Assembly (NCBI RefSeq): GCF_014192105.1
Contig: NZ_JACHXK010000025.1
Span: 1 to 64,000 of the forward strand
Source: Paenibacillus phyllosphaerae
Lineage (GTDB): Bacteria; Bacillota; Bacilli; Paenibacillales; Paenibacillaceae
DNA: 64,000 bases
Direction: 5' to 3'
Shown one piece after another: positions 24,784-34,329 of the stretch. The notes below the pieces were generated by a model. The model was not told the DNA's origin and did not search any database. It saw nothing but the letters and a program-made list of their open reading frames with translations. Both the position numbers and the translations under genes were made by a program. Every line of letters begins with the position of its first letter. Position 1 is the stretch's first letter.

Positions 24784-26250
24784 TTACAGATCCGGTAGAT
24801 TACCCGTCTTGGTTCCCACCCTGTAAGGCGTTGAAACGCCTTCGTAATTGAACATCATGCTCATCCCCATGGAAGCATGCATCAGATTGTGGCAATGCAT
24901 CATCCACAAACCCGGGTTATCCGCCTTCACATAGACCTCGTAGGTTTCTCCTTCTTGCGTCGCCAGCGTATCGAGAAAGACGGGGCTGCCGCTCAGCGGT
25001 TGGCCGTTGCGGCTGAGCACTTGAAAGATGTGCCCATGGAGATGAAAAGGATGATCCCCTCCCCCTTCATTAATGATCGTGAGCTTCACTCGTTGACCTT
25101 CTTTCACCACGATCGGAGGGATTTCGTGGAAGCTCTTGCCGTTAATCGATTTGACGAATAAATTTTGACCGAGCTCGAGCGTATGGCTTTGATCGAAGGT
25201 CAAGTTTTCGACGGGAGCAAGGGGGTCCGGAGTTCCATAATCCGTCCAGGAGAACAAGGTATAATCGGAACGGGGCTCGGGATCGTTGCCTGATCCTAAT
25301 GCCGCCTTCAAACCTGATTCACTCTCGACAATCACCTTGCCTTGCCGTGGCATCTGAAGGAGAAGATCATAGCGCTGCCCCGCCGCTACTTGGAATTGAT
25401 GATGTTCCAGCATCTCCGGCTCGTGCAGATCGTGGCCATCCATCGCGATAATGCGGAAAGTTGCTCCGTTCACGCGAATCATTTCCGTTTCGTTAGCGGC
25501 ATTAATCATCCGCAGTCGTAGCGTCTGGCCGGGACTGGCCTGGATATCCACGCCTTGGGTCGAACCGTTCATGAGCATCGTTCCGTTCAATTCCTGAATG
25601 AGAACAGTCTCCTCTTGGTCGTATTCAAAGCGGTTCGTCAAGGGCTCGATAATGAGCTTCCCCAGCAAGCCCTTTTCGACTTGCACCGAGCTGGCCTGAT
25701 GGGAGTGGTACCAGTAAGTACCCGGATGGTCGGCGATGAATTCATATGTAAACTGCTCCCCCGGCTTTACCGCTTCTTGCGTTACGCCGGCTACGCCGTC
25801 CTGCGAACATGGAAGGACGATCCCGTGCCAATGGACGGTGACACCTTCCTGTATGTCCGTATTCTTCAACACGACACGCACTCTTTCGCCTTCCGTCACT
25901 CGAATTTCCGGCCCAGGCGTGAGGCTATTGAATGCCCATACCTCCTCGATTTGCCCATTATCCAATTTCGTTACCTGTTGCGCAGCGGTAAGTTGAATCT
26001 CATGCACGGGCTCCTCTCCCGCTTTTGCAATGATCGCTTCGCATGACAGGGACGGTTGTAGTCCCGTCGACGTGGCACCATGCACGGTGCCATGTTCATG
26101 CCCGTTCATGCCGCCCGTGTGATGCATAGCAGCCATGTTAACGTCAAACGGTTTTTGCAGCCGCATTTGCCAAAAGTACGTTCCAATGACTGTACCTAGC
26201 AGGATAGTTAATGCCAATCCCGCGATGCCGGCTTTTCCTTTCCATGTCAT
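24784..26250 (-). CDS. Membrane-anchored multicopper oxidase
   Basis: The 488-aa protein starts with a transmembrane or signal segment (IAGLALTILLGTVIGTYFW) and a His/Met-rich stretch that could bind copper. Three cupredoxin domains carry all four copper-ligand motifs: HWHG near 144, HSHQ near 184, HPFHLHGH near 400 and HCHNLMHASMGM near 454. The Met after the last His is the axial type-1 ligand. These enzymes oxidise Cu(I), Mn(II) or phenolics at the cell surface. Its start overlaps the upstream MFS gene by four bases, so oxidase and efflux pump are made together, suggesting protection from a metal or phenolic compound. Confidence 0.92.
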   Translation of the reverse strand: MTWKGKAGIAGLALTILLGTVIGTYFWQMRLQKPFDVNMAAMHHTGGMNGHEHGTVHGATSTGLQPSLSCEAIIAKAGEEPVHEIQLTAAQQVTKLDNGQIEEVWAFNSLTPGPEIRVTEGERVRVVLKNTDIQEGVTVHWHGIVLPCSQDGVAGVTQEAVKPGEQFTYEFIADHPGTYWYHSHQASSVQVEKGLLGKLIIEPLTNRFEYDQEETVLIQELNGTMLMNGSTQGVDIQASPGQTLRLRMINAANETEMIRVNGATFRIIAMDGHDLHEPEMLEHHQFQVAAGQRYDLLLQMPRQGKVIVESESGLKAALGSGNDPEPRSDYTLFSWTDYGTPDPLAPVENLTFDQSHTLELGQNLFVKSINGKSFHEIPPIVVKEGQRVKLTIINEGGGDHPFHLHGHIFQVLSRNGQPLSGSPVFLDTLATQEGETYEVYVKADNPGLWMMHCHNLMHASMGMSMMFNYEGVSTPYRVGTKTGNLPDL

Positions 26251-27686
26251 ACTACTTCCTCCTTCTTATGGCCTGGAACTACCGTGAGGACAACGATAGC
26301 ACCTAAGATCGCCAAAGCGGCAGCCCCTAAGAACACCGAACCAAAACCGCCGGTCAACGCTTGCGGTTGCGCTACGCCTTGCTCAAGCAGGCCGTTCGTT
26401 CGGGCGGAAGATAACGCCGTTAATACCGCCATTCCGATTGCCCCGCCGATTTGCTGGCTTGTATTGACCAAGCCGCTTGCATGACCTGTTTCGTCATCGG
26501 CCACACCGTGGACCGCGGCTTCCGTTCCGGATACGAATGCACCGCCCAGCCCGACGCCAATCAGCATGGTTGGGCCAAGCAAATGGATCATGAATGCAGC
26601 ATCGCTTGGCGCGAAGGATAGCCATACCAGACCTGCAGCCAGCAGAAGAAGAGATGCAGCCAGCGAACGTCCCGTCCCGAATGCCGTGACTATTGCCGGA
26701 ACAACTCCTGCAATCGCAACCAAAGCCGCTGCCATCGGAAGTTGGGTAAGCCCTGCCTTCATCGCGTCATAGTGCAGTACCTGCTGCATGTAAACCGAGA
26801 GCGCGAAGAATAATGCCGTTGTCGCGCCGCCAATGAGAAACATCGCCAGATTGCCGCCGGTCACCCATCGATTGCGGAAGATGGTCAGCGGCATAAGCGG
26901 ATTCGCGGCTCGCTTTTCCAAGAAGATGAACGATGAGAGCAGAATAACAGCCAAGCCCGCCAATACCAACGTTTGCGTCGAAGTCCAACCGACGCGTTCC
27001 GTTCCGGAGAGCGCGGCGACCAGTGCGGTTATACCCGCAGTCACCGCAGCTGCTCCCGACATATCCATGCCAGCGCCTTCGCTAGGTACATCTTTAGGAA
27101 TGAGGAAGGGCACCGCTGCGATAACCAGAATGCCGACGGGAACGTTCACATAGAAAACCGACGACCAGCCTAAGAAGGAGGTAAGAATCCCGCCTAATAG
27201 AACGCCTGCCGCGCTTCCTATGCCCGCGACCGCCCCCCAGATGCCGAGCGCTTTCGCTCGGTCTTGCGGATCTGCGAACAACTTAGTCAGGAGAGCAAGC
27301 GCCGCCGGTGCCAGAAGCGCGGCCGAGGTACCCTGAATCGCTCTTGCCATTAACAGCCACTCCCCTGATACGGATAATCCCGCTGCCACCGAAGCGATGG
27401 AGAAACCTGCGACGCCGGCGATGAATAATCTACGGTGCCCGAACCTGTCGGACAGCCTGCCACCTAGTAGAAGCAGTCCACCAAAAGGCAACACGTAGGC
27501 CGTAATTACCCAGCCCAACAGACTGGTGCCCATGTGGAGTTCGGAGCCGATGGCGGGAAGAGCGATATTCACGATGGAAGCGTCTAATACGACCAGGAAC
27601 TGCGCCAAAGCGAGTGCAATCAGTGCCCACCACCGATAGGATATTGCCCCGGACCTTACTTGAAACGATTGAGCCGTTACCGTCAT
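26247..27686 (-). CDS. DHA2-type MFS multidrug exporter
   Basis: A 479-aa polytopic membrane protein of the EmrB/QacA (DHA2) group. It has FLVVLDASIVNIALPAIG in the first membrane segment, GRLSDRFGHRR as motif A between helices 2 and 3, and GIWGAVAGIGSAAGVLLGG as antiporter motif C. It should export drugs or amphiphiles in exchange for protons. AAAAGGAGA precedes the ATG. It is the first gene of a two-gene operon with the multicopper oxidase. The promoter region holds a palindrome (27748-27763) like those beside the neighbouring TetR gene, so TetR control is likely. Confidence 0.92.
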   Translation of the reverse strand: MTVTAQSFQVRSGAISYRWWALIALALAQFLVVLDASIVNIALPAIGSELHMGTSLLGWVITAYVLPFGGLLLLGGRLSDRFGHRRLFIAGVAGFSIASVAAGLSVSGEWLLMARAIQGTSAALLAPAALALLTKLFADPQDRAKALGIWGAVAGIGSAAGVLLGGILTSFLGWSSVFYVNVPVGILVIAAVPFLIPKDVPSEGAGMDMSGAAAVTAGITALVAALSGTERVGWTSTQTLVLAGLAVILLSSFIFLEKRAANPLMPLTIFRNRWVTGGNLAMFLIGGATTALFFALSVYMQQVLHYDAMKAGLTQLPMAAALVAIAGVVPAIVTAFGTGRSLAASLLLLAAGLVWLSFAPSDAAFMIHLLGPTMLIGVGLGGAFVSGTEAAVHGVADDETGHASGLVNTSQQIGGAIGMAVLTALSSARTNGLLEQGVAQPQALTGGFGSVFLGAAALAILGAIVVLTVVPGHKKEEVV

Positions 27687-27747
27687 AACACGTATCTCCT
27701 TTTTATTCTTTGAGATTTGCTTGTTTAAGCATCCTCATTTTTTGATA

Positions 27748-27763
27748 TTGATTGACCAATTAC
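27748..27763. promoter_or_regulatory. Candidate TetR operator of the MFS/oxidase operon
   Basis: TTGATTGACCAATTAC agrees at 13 of 16 positions with the perfect palindrome at 28757-28772 next to the TetR gene, and lies about 60 bases before the MFS start. Confidence 0.6.
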
Positions 27764-27776
27764 TATTAGCGAAAAT

Positions 27777-28733
27777 TCACTTCTTTTTCTGCAATTCCCG
27801 AATGGTCACCGCGATACCGACTTCATGCTTGGTTGCCGGAATAGCCCCGATCTGACGCTTATACTTCTCCCCGCTTAAGCGCAGCGGCTCTTCCGTTAAG
27901 TACAACATTTCCACAACCTCCTTCATGACGGGAACGAATAATCCAAGCAGCGACAATCCAACCTTTCCTAGCGCGACAACGGGCTTATTCGTGCCGCTTG
28001 CCTGTTGAGCGATGCGGACAATCTCACGGCCGGATATGATGTCGGAACCAGGGATATTCCAATTCTGCCCATAAGCATGATCCCGACCCGCAAGTTCGAC
28101 AATCATGTTGGCCGCGTCTGGCAAATAGACATATTCGCGGGGGGTCTTCATATTACCAACGAAAAAGGCCATTTTGCCAGCAGCGATCGCATCTAGCGTT
28201 CCGCCTAAATAAGAAGCCTGATTGGCGGTCGGTCCATAATAATCCGGAAGACGCACGATCATCGGACGCGCTTTTTTCCATCTGTCGCTGAAGATCATCT
28301 GCTCAAAAGCAAGTCGTACTTTTCCCTTCTTCGTATGAGGTTGCTTGGGATGCTCCTCGGTTACGCGATCCATCTGTCTTCTCCCATAAGGGTAAATTCC
28401 GTCAATAACGACGATCTTAAGGCTCAGCCGCTCAGCCGCCTCCATTATGGATTCACCGAGAGGGATCAACTTGCTTGCCATCTCATTGTACGGAACGTTC
28501 GCGCTATGGAACAGAACATCCGTATCTTTTGCCGAGGCAGCAATATCATCCGACCGGAGTGCATCTCCCGTAGCGAGCGACAGGTGAGCAGGATTGCCTA
28601 GCCCACTGGCAAGCTCCTCCAGCTTTTGGCGAGAGCGTCCGAAGGCAATGGTCGGTATCCCCCGCTTCACAAGTTCAGACACAATAACCGCTCCAGTACC
28701 GCCTGTTGCACCGACTACAATCGCTTTTTTCAT
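27777..28733 (-). CDS. NAD(P)-binding epimerase/reductase-like protein
   Basis: The 318-aa protein begins with KKAIVVGATGGTGAVIV, the GxxGxxG dinucleotide loop of extended/atypical SDRs. A YGRRQ segment could contribute the catalytic Tyr, and REYVYLPDAANMI resembles the Val-Asp region of NAD-dependent epimerases. No sugar-specific motif was seen, so the substrate is unknown. AAGGAGA precedes the ATG. It lies between the TetR gene and the MFS/oxidase operon, and the palindromes upstream (28757-28819) indicate regulation by the same repressor. Confidence 0.85.
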   Translation of the reverse strand: MKKAIVVGATGGTGAVIVSELVKRGIPTIAFGRSRQKLEELASGLGNPAHLSLATGDALRSDDIAASAKDTDVLFHSANVPYNEMASKLIPLGESIMEAAERLSLKIVVIDGIYPYGRRQMDRVTEEHPKQPHTKKGKVRLAFEQMIFSDRWKKARPMIVRLPDYYGPTANQASYLGGTLDAIAAGKMAFFVGNMKTPREYVYLPDAANMIVELAGRDHAYGQNWNIPGSDIISGREIVRIAQQASGTNKPVVALGKVGLSLLGLFVPVMKEVVEMLYLTEEPLRLSGEKYKRQIGAIPATKHEVGIAVTIRELQKKK

Positions 28734-28756
28734 TTTAAGTCATCTCCTTTTTATTT

Positions 28757-28819
28757 GTGATTGATCAATCACTTATCTATAACCAAACTATACCATCGTA
28801 TGAGTGATTGGTCAATAAC
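28757..28819. promoter_or_regulatory. Pair of candidate TetR operators
   Basis: GTGATTGATCAATCAC (28757-28772) is a perfect 16-bp palindrome. A related copy, GTGATTGGTCAATAAC, lies at 28804-28819, 47 bases away, just beyond the end of the TetR gene. Both precede the epimerase-like gene. Upstream of the TetR start, direct TTAGCGATTA repeats (about 29400-29420) and an ATTG..CAAT element (29426-29439) may serve autoregulation. Confidence 0.7.
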
Positions 28820-28825
28820 TAATTT

Positions 28826-29377
28826 TCAACGTATTGCCTCGGCTGTATAATCCTTCCCCTCGATGAGCTCCGGAATATCAAGCGCCCACGAGATATTGCA
28901 CAGCATGCCCCTTGCCAGAAACATAACGGTCCGGTCTTCGGAATTCTGCAACCCTTTCTGGCGAAAAGCGGTCAGCACGATTCGATGCACTCCCCGAAAC
29001 CCGCCCCGCATCACTTCCCGAATCGACTCTTCGCGCATCGTCTGGGCTTGCATTTGCAAGTTCGTCTCATTCATATGGGAGGCTAGGATTTCCTTATACG
29101 CCTCGATCAGGTCACGCTCCAATTCTTCGGGAGCCCCCGCGCTTTCCACGACCTGTCGAAAAGATTGTTGTATTCTCACCCACGAAATCTCTAGTGCGCC
29201 GAGCAACAGCGCCTCCTTTGTTGCGAAAAAACGAAACACATACGGTTGGGAAATCTTAGCCCGTTCCGCAACCTGCGCAGTCGTCGCGCGATAATAACCC
29301 ATCTCGGCAAAAACCTCAATCGCTGCCGAAATGATTTCGGCTTTACGGTTCACGCTATTTTTCTCATCCTTTGCCAA
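28826..29377 (-). CDS. TetR/AcrR-family transcriptional regulator
   Basis: The 183-aa protein has a typical TetR DNA-binding domain at residues 10-57 (IISAAIEVFAEMGYYRATTAQVAERAKISQ in part, then PYVFRFFATKEALLLGAL). A helical ligand domain of the YfiR/AcrR type follows. It would release DNA when a small toxic ligand binds. TTG at 29377 is the start, with AGAGGTG eight bases upstream. Related palindromes before the epimerase-like gene and before the MFS/oxidase operon define a small local regulon. Confidence 0.9.
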   Translation of the reverse strand: MAKDEKNSVNRKAEIISAAIEVFAEMGYYRATTAQVAERAKISQPYVFRFFATKEALLLGALEISWVRIQQSFRQVVESAGAPEELERDLIEAYKEILASHMNETNLQMQAQTMREESIREVMRGGFRGVHRIVLTAFRQKGLQNSEDRTVMFLARGMLCNISWALDIPELIEGKDYTAEAIR

Positions 29378-29605
29378 ACTCCCTACACCTCTTTCTTTAT
29401 TAGCGATTAATTAGCGATTAAAATTATTGGCTAATCAATAACGGAATGCCAGTCAAGTATAGCTTACTTGTAGTATTCATGCAATTTAAGCGTCTCGGCG
29501 CGGCCGCAAGGCAATGACTATAACACCTGTGAATATTACCCTTGCCATCCAATGTAATACAGAATCGAAACTGCGGGAAACATAACAACAAAGGAGCTGA
29601 CCCCC

Positions 29606-30232
29606 ATGGATACCGAACAAAAACAAGAACTGAATCACATCATCCAAAGCTACCGCGATACGAATTTGGACTCCATCAGCTATTGGTTGAAGTTCTCAGA
29701 CTTTGAGTCGTGGCGATTCTGGCTGACAGTTATTTTACTGGCCGTCCCGCTCTTAGTCCTTTTCTTCAAGATAGACCGCAGCCGTGTGTATCAGATTGGC
29801 TTTTACGGTTTTGCCATTCATGTACTTGGCCTCTATGTAGACACCATTGGTACGAACTATGGTTTCTGGTCATATCCATTCAAAATGGTCCCCGTATTAC
29901 CCACGAGCTTTACGCTGACAAGCTCAATGATTCCCGTTGCCTTCATGCTCATGTATCAGTGGCAGTCACGCAAACGAATAAATTATTATCTATGTGCCGC
30001 CGGTGTGTCCGCCTTATTCGCCTTTATTATCCATCCGATCTTCGTGTGGTTAGATATGTTCAAGATGTATCGCGGCTTCAATTACTTCATCATTTTCGTG
30101 AATTACTTCTGCGGGTCTAGCTTGGCGAAGCTCATTCTTAATGCATTCGTCTACCTCAACAAGCAATCTAACGGGATTGAAGGTTCCAATTCCCGCGCAG
30201 CTATTCATCGCGGCCGACGCGCTCGGCACTGA
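29606..30232 (+). CDS. CBO0543-type integral membrane protein
   Basis: The 208-aa protein has five or six predicted membrane spans, starting after an amphipathic N-terminal helix: FWLTVILLAVPLLVLFF, YQIGFYGFAIHVLGLYVD, LTSSMIPVAFMLMYQW, YYLCAAGVSALFAFIIHPIF and YFIIFVNYFCGSSLAKLIL. The conserved DTIGTNYGFWSYPFK motif between spans matches a Firmicute membrane family usually labelled CBO0543, with no known function. The start is well supported by AAAGGAGC. It stands alone, with a terminator just past its stop. The last 25 residues are basic and not membrane-like. Confidence 0.75.
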   Translation: MDTEQKQELNHIIQSYRDTNLDSISYWLKFSDFESWRFWLTVILLAVPLLVLFFKIDRSRVYQIGFYGFAIHVLGLYVDTIGTNYGFWSYPFKMVPVLPTSFTLTSSMIPVAFMLMYQWQSRKRINYYLCAAGVSALFAFIIHPIFVWLDMFKMYRGFNYFIIFVNYFCGSSLAKLILNAFVYLNKQSNGIEGSNSRAAIHRGRRARH

Positions 30233-30260
30233 AGTTACGACGACACTTACTCAAAGTTAA

Positions 30261-30285
30261 AGCCCGCTTCCAATAGAAGCGGGCT
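30261..30285. terminator. Terminator between convergent genes
   Basis: Nine-base perfect arms AGCCCGCTT/AAGCGGGCT with a seven-base loop. On the minus strand the stem is followed by TTTAACTTTG, so it best serves the MFS gene at 30299-31471. Confidence 0.75.
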
Positions 30286-30298
30286 AGCAATGTACCCA

Positions 30299-31471
30299 TT
30301 ACCTCGAAAGCCGATGTTTGGGAGTCATGATATAGTTTCTGAGTAGAATGGCAACAAGGCTCAAAGATAACGAAAGAATGCCCACTAACACGACATATGG
30401 TGTACCCATCGCGGATATAATGCCTCCTCCGACAGCCGCGCCCAATGTTGTTCCCACATTACAGGCAGATATAAATAATCCATTGGCGAAATCAGGCGCT
30501 TCGGGAGCTGCGGACGCGATTAAATATTGATTAATGTTAGCCATTATTCCTCCAGCCAATATCCCCCATATGAAAGTGAGCAATGCCATAGGTACGGCAA
30601 ATTGACCTGCGAAAAAGAAAACGATATAGATCGCACCCAGTAACAAAGGAAAAGCTACGATAGACTTCATGGCAGAATGAGTAAGCAATTTACCTGCGAC
30701 AATGTTTCCAATCATATTGGCTCCGCCGAAAATGAATAACGTTCCGCTTATGGCATTCGGAGACATATTCGTTACGGTATTCAGATAGTCAGCCAGATAA
30801 CTATAAACCCCGAATACAGCCGAATTTAATAAAATAACCGTTACAATGGAAATCCAAACGATCGATTTTCTCAATATGGAAAATTGCGTACCATACGAGA
30901 GCCTCTCTCCAACAGGCATAGAGGGTACGAAAATCAATGTAGCCATGAATACCATACCGTTGACAATCGCAAAGAATACCATCGCTAACTCAAACGAAAA
31001 TGCGCTATCGATAAAACTGGCGATCGGTACGCCGGCTACGATCCCGGCAGATACGCCAATAAAAACTTTAGAAACCGCTTTTGGCGCTTCTTCTCTGCTT
31101 ACTGAGGAAGCAGCTGCAGTGAAGGCCATGGAACAATAAATGGGATGAAATAATCCCAGAATGATACGAACAATTAGTAGAGCAGTGAAGTTTGCTATAA
31201 ATATGGATACAACATTGCCCACAACAAAAACACCTAATACAAGCAGCATGACCTTCTTGCGATCAAATCCCGAAAACAATAATGGCATTGTAGGACCGGA
31301 CACCGCAATCGCAATGGCAAAAAGACTTACCGTCAGTCCCGCTGTAGCTATGCTGACATTAAAGTGTTCGGCGATGGAAGGCAATAACCCAATAACCCCC
31401 ATTTCGGTATTTAAGATACCGAAGACCCCGATCGTTAATATAAAAATCAATATCTTCTTTTGTTTCTCCAT
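30299..31471 (-). CDS. DHA1-type MFS exporter
   Basis: A 390-aa, 12-span transporter of the AraJ/PbuE/YdhP-like DHA1 group. It starts with GVFGILNTEMGVIGLLP, has the GFDRKKVML loop of motif A and LLIVRIILGLFHPIYCSMA as the fourth span. Related proteins export purines, sugars or drugs. AGAAGGTAGG precedes the ATG. It lies 50 bases downstream of the alpha/beta hydrolase on the same strand, so the two may form an operon controlled by the divergent LysR regulator at 32624. Confidence 0.88.
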   Translation of the reverse strand: MEKQKKILIFILTIGVFGILNTEMGVIGLLPSIAEHFNVSIATAGLTVSLFAIAIAVSGPTMPLLFSGFDRKKVMLLVLGVFVVGNVVSIFIANFTALLIVRIILGLFHPIYCSMAFTAAASSVSREEAPKAVSKVFIGVSAGIVAGVPIASFIDSAFSFELAMVFFAIVNGMVFMATLIFVPSMPVGERLSYGTQFSILRKSIVWISIVTVILLNSAVFGVYSYLADYLNTVTNMSPNAISGTLFIFGGANMIGNIVAGKLLTHSAMKSIVAFPLLLGAIYIVFFFAGQFAVPMALLTFIWGILAGGIMANINQYLIASAAPEAPDFANGLFISACNVGTTLGAAVGGGIISAMGTPYVVLVGILSLSLSLVAILLRNYIMTPKHRLSR

Positions 31472-31521
31472 ATTCGCCTACCTTCTCAAGGATACCCAAG
31501 CCGTTCAAAACACGTCTTACT

Positions 31522-32469
31522 TCAATTGCTTAAATGCTCGTTAAAGAATGCTTCCAGCTTGTCGAATGGAATCGCATCCGTCTTATCGTATAAATCGACG
31601 TGTCCCGCATTTGGAACGATGTAGAGCTCTTTGGGTTCTGCCGCCAATTCGTAAGCATCTTCACTGAAGTATCGTGAGTGAGCGTGCTCACCAATGATAA
31701 ACAAGATGGGTCGCGGCGAAATCGACTTCATGTTCGTAAGCAGAGGAAAGTTCATAAATGACATGCTGCTTGTCACGGTAAACGCCGTAATTGAGTTAGG
31801 ATGGTACCCGCGAGGCGTAGAGTAAAACTCGCCAAACTCGCGGCCGATGGGGTCTGTATGATCGTCAAATCCGATCGGTGCGCCTCGATCGGTCAGCGCA
31901 GGCGGATTACCCTCAAACTCCGCGTAGCGTTGCTCGGCAATCGCGTCGAGTTTACGGTTGCGATCTTCTTCGGTAAACGAGTCCTTGAAGCCATTGCGTT
32001 CCGCCCGGGCGATATCGTACATGCTGACCGTGGCGACTGCCTTGATGCGCCTGTCAACCTTGGCTGCACTAATCGCAAAACCACCGCTGCCGCACATCCC
32101 GATTGCACCGATTTGCATCCGATCAACGAATGGACGCGTGCCTACATAATCAACGGCTGCACTGAAATCTTCAACGAACAGATCAGGCGAGGAAAGATGA
32201 CGCGGTTCTCCTCCACTGTATCCGTTGAATGAGGGATCAAATGCAAGAGCCACAAATCCGCGCGCTGCCATGTTTTGAGCATAGATACCGGATCCCTGCT
32301 CTTTAACGCCGCCATAGGGCGCACCTATAATAACGGCTGCGTATTTCTTTGACTCATTAAAGTCTTTTGGCAAGTAAAGATCAGCGGCAATGTTGATTCC
32401 ATATCTGTTTATGAAAGAGACCGTTTTTCTTGATACCTTCTCGCTTAACTCAAAAATATAGTTGGGCAT
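31522..32469 (-). CDS. Alpha/beta hydrolase
   Basis: The roughly 315-aa protein is an alpha/beta-hydrolase of the dienelactone-hydrolase/YcjY-like type. AVIIGAPYGGVKEQ forms the early strand and oxyanion region, GAIGMCGSGGF the nucleophile elbow, IIGEHAHSRYF the acid loop and NAGHVDLYD the catalytic His. Either the Cys or the Ser of CGSG could be the nucleophile. The substrate is unknown. The MPNYI start at 32469 is chosen because the earlier ATG at 32481 directly abuts GAGAGG. It is divergent from a LysR gene, with a LysR-type palindrome between them. Confidence 0.82.
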   Translation of the reverse strand: MPNYIFELSEKVSRKTVSFINRYGINIAADLYLPKDFNESKKYAAVIIGAPYGGVKEQGSGIYAQNMAARGFVALAFDPSFNGYSGGEPRHLSSPDLFVEDFSAAVDYVGTRPFVDRMQIGAIGMCGSGGFAISAAKVDRRIKAVATVSMYDIARAERNGFKDSFTEEDRNRKLDAIAEQRYAEFEGNPPALTDRGAPIGFDDHTDPIGREFGEFYSTPRGYHPNSITAFTVTSSMSFMNFPLLTNMKSISPRPILFIIGEHAHSRYFSEDAYELAAEPKELYIVPNAGHVDLYDKTDAIPFDKLEAFFNEHLSN

Positions 32470-32549
32470 ATGAATGAACATCCTCTCTTACTGCTGTATT
32501 CTACCTCGTTGTTTATTCTAGCTACTGCGCAACTCCATAACAAATACTT

Positions 32550-32599
32550 ATATCTCATATTCAGATATGCTTTAAAGGCATACCATAAACGTGTATAAT
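32550..32599 (+). promoter_or_regulatory. LysR-type operator and promoter
   Basis: ATATCT-N7-AGATAT (32550-32568) is a perfect interrupted palindrome containing a T-N11-A core, as in LysR boxes. A TATAAT -10 box (32594-32599) follows with TTTAAA 17 bases upstream. It lies between the divergent hydrolase and LysR genes. Confidence 0.6.
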
Positions 32600-32623
32600 C
32601 CAATTAGAATGGAGGCGTGTTAA

Positions 32624-33544
32624 TTGGAAATACGAGTTTTGCGTTATTTTCTTACTGTTGCGAGAGAAGGAAGCATAACCGGTGCCGCTGATTTTTTGCA
32701 TGTTACACAGCCAACCCTGTCAAGACAATTGAAAGACCTCGAACAACAGTTAGGGAAAAAGCTGTTTATTCGCAGTAGTCACAGTATCGTTCTTACAGAT
32801 GAAGGAATGCTTCTGCGAAAGAGAGCAGAAGAAATCGTTAACATGGTTGATAAATTAGAGGCTGAATTCAGCTCCATGGAAGAAACAATAAGCGGTGATG
32901 TTTACATTGGCGGCGGGGAAACGGACGCCATGAAACAGATTGCTCACGTGGTAAAAGAATTACAGCACAGTTATCCAAATATACGGTATCACCTATTCAG
33001 CGGAAACGAAGATGATGTGACTGAACGGCTTGACAAAGGTCTGATTGACTTTGGCCTTTTGATTGAACCGGCTGATTTATCCAAATACAATTACATCCAT
33101 ATCCCCGCCAAAGATGTTTGGGGCGTTATTATGAGGAAAGACAGTCCCCTAGCTGTCAAAGATACCATTCAAATCGCGGATTTATTACCTCTTCCGCTGA
33201 TCTGTTCACGACAGGCTATGCAACAGACACTGTCTAAAAATGAATTCGTGGCTTGGTTTGGTGAAGATTTTGATAAATTAAATATCGTTACTACATTCAA
33301 CCTCCTGTATAATGCCGCTATCATGGTTGAAGAGGGCATTGGTTATGCAATAACGATTGATAAAATAGTGAATACGTCCAGTGACAGCAACCTTTGTTTT
33401 AGACCGCTTCAACCAAGGCTTGAAGCCGGATTAAGTATTGTGTGGAAAAAACACCAGGTCTTTTCCGCTGCCGCTGAAATGTTTCTTCAACAAATTCGAG
33501 AGAAATTTACCCCTTCTTCATCAGACTATGTCCCTATTCATTAG
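32624..33544 (+). CDS. LysR-family transcriptional regulator
   Basis: At 306 residues it is a full-length LysR protein. The winged helix at 1-60 contains LRYFLTVAREGSITGAADFL and TQPTLSRQLKDLEQQLGKKLF, followed by a linker helix and a periplasmic-binding-like effector domain from about residue 90. TTG at 32624 is the start, with GGAGGCG at good spacing. It probably activates the divergent hydrolase/MFS pair. Its effector is unknown. Confidence 0.92.
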   Translation: MEIRVLRYFLTVAREGSITGAADFLHVTQPTLSRQLKDLEQQLGKKLFIRSSHSIVLTDEGMLLRKRAEEIVNMVDKLEAEFSSMEETISGDVYIGGGETDAMKQIAHVVKELQHSYPNIRYHLFSGNEDDVTERLDKGLIDFGLLIEPADLSKYNYIHIPAKDVWGVIMRKDSPLAVKDTIQIADLLPLPLICSRQAMQQTLSKNEFVAWFGEDFDKLNIVTTFNLLYNAAIMVEEGIGYAITIDKIVNTSSDSNLCFRPLQPRLEAGLSIVWKKHQVFSAAAEMFLQQIREKFTPSSSDYVPIH

Positions 33545-33549
33545 CTTGG

Positions 33550-34046
33550 TTACTTTAATTTCCCGCCAAAGACCGGAAAGAAGCTGTGCTCACCATAATT
33601 TTGGATGTGCTCTATATGCTTCAAAATCTCCATATCTGCGTCGCTGATAACAAAATCAAGCTCGGCATTGACTCTACTGATCAGCGATGCGCTTAATCTG
33701 AACATGGTCAAGTACGGCACCGTGTGCAATCGGCGAATATGCCTCTACGAGGATGTCATTCTTCTGGAAAAATTCAATGAGCTCCAAAGGCGTATTGCTC
33801 ACGTGCGCCAATATTTGATTGACCATCGGCTTGATCTCACAGTCTGCAAGAATATTCTCCAGATCGTCTTGAAGGAAGTTAGAAAGACCGATTGCCTTTA
33901 CTTTGCCTGTCTTATAAGCCTCCTCCATTGCTTTCCAAGCTTCTTTGTTTTCCTCAAAATAACGGTTCTCCTCACGGAACTCGGTCCAAGCCTATACCCG
34001 CTTCATTCTTCACGCCATTTGATAATTTATAAGTTTCGTTAAACAT
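33550..34046 (-). pseudogene. Aldo/keto reductase remnant
   Basis: The start MFNETYKLSNGVK (ATG 34046) is followed by a junction that skips the barrel's first half, including the catalytic Asp, Tyr and Lys. After a frame change the sequence resumes at FREENRYFEENKEAWKAM and continues through GLSNFLQDDLENI and NDILVEAYSPIAHG to a stop near 33674. A further frame change is needed to read VNAELDFVISDADMEIL and the end GGKLK at 33550. It is thus a deleted and frameshifted reductase, the second broken family member here besides the one at 20747-21563. Confidence 0.8.
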
Positions 34047-34329
34047 ATCGTTTTCCTCCATCTAAAGGATTGTGTACGCCTAAACAAAACGAGTCGGTTA
34101 ATCAACGTACGTCTATTATTATAGAACTTAAAAGCCAGTGTTCAATGGTCAATAAAACGCGATCTGTTAATATATCAACAGCTTTATTCAAACTGTTCAT
34201 TATCCCAGAATGCTTGTGGACGTAGAGATCAAGCAACAGAATAACTCTCTTGTCATAATTACCAATGTTTTTTTTCAATTAAAGGGCAATATAATTTTTG
34301 GAGTTCAGAAGAGAGAGGGGGAATCAACT

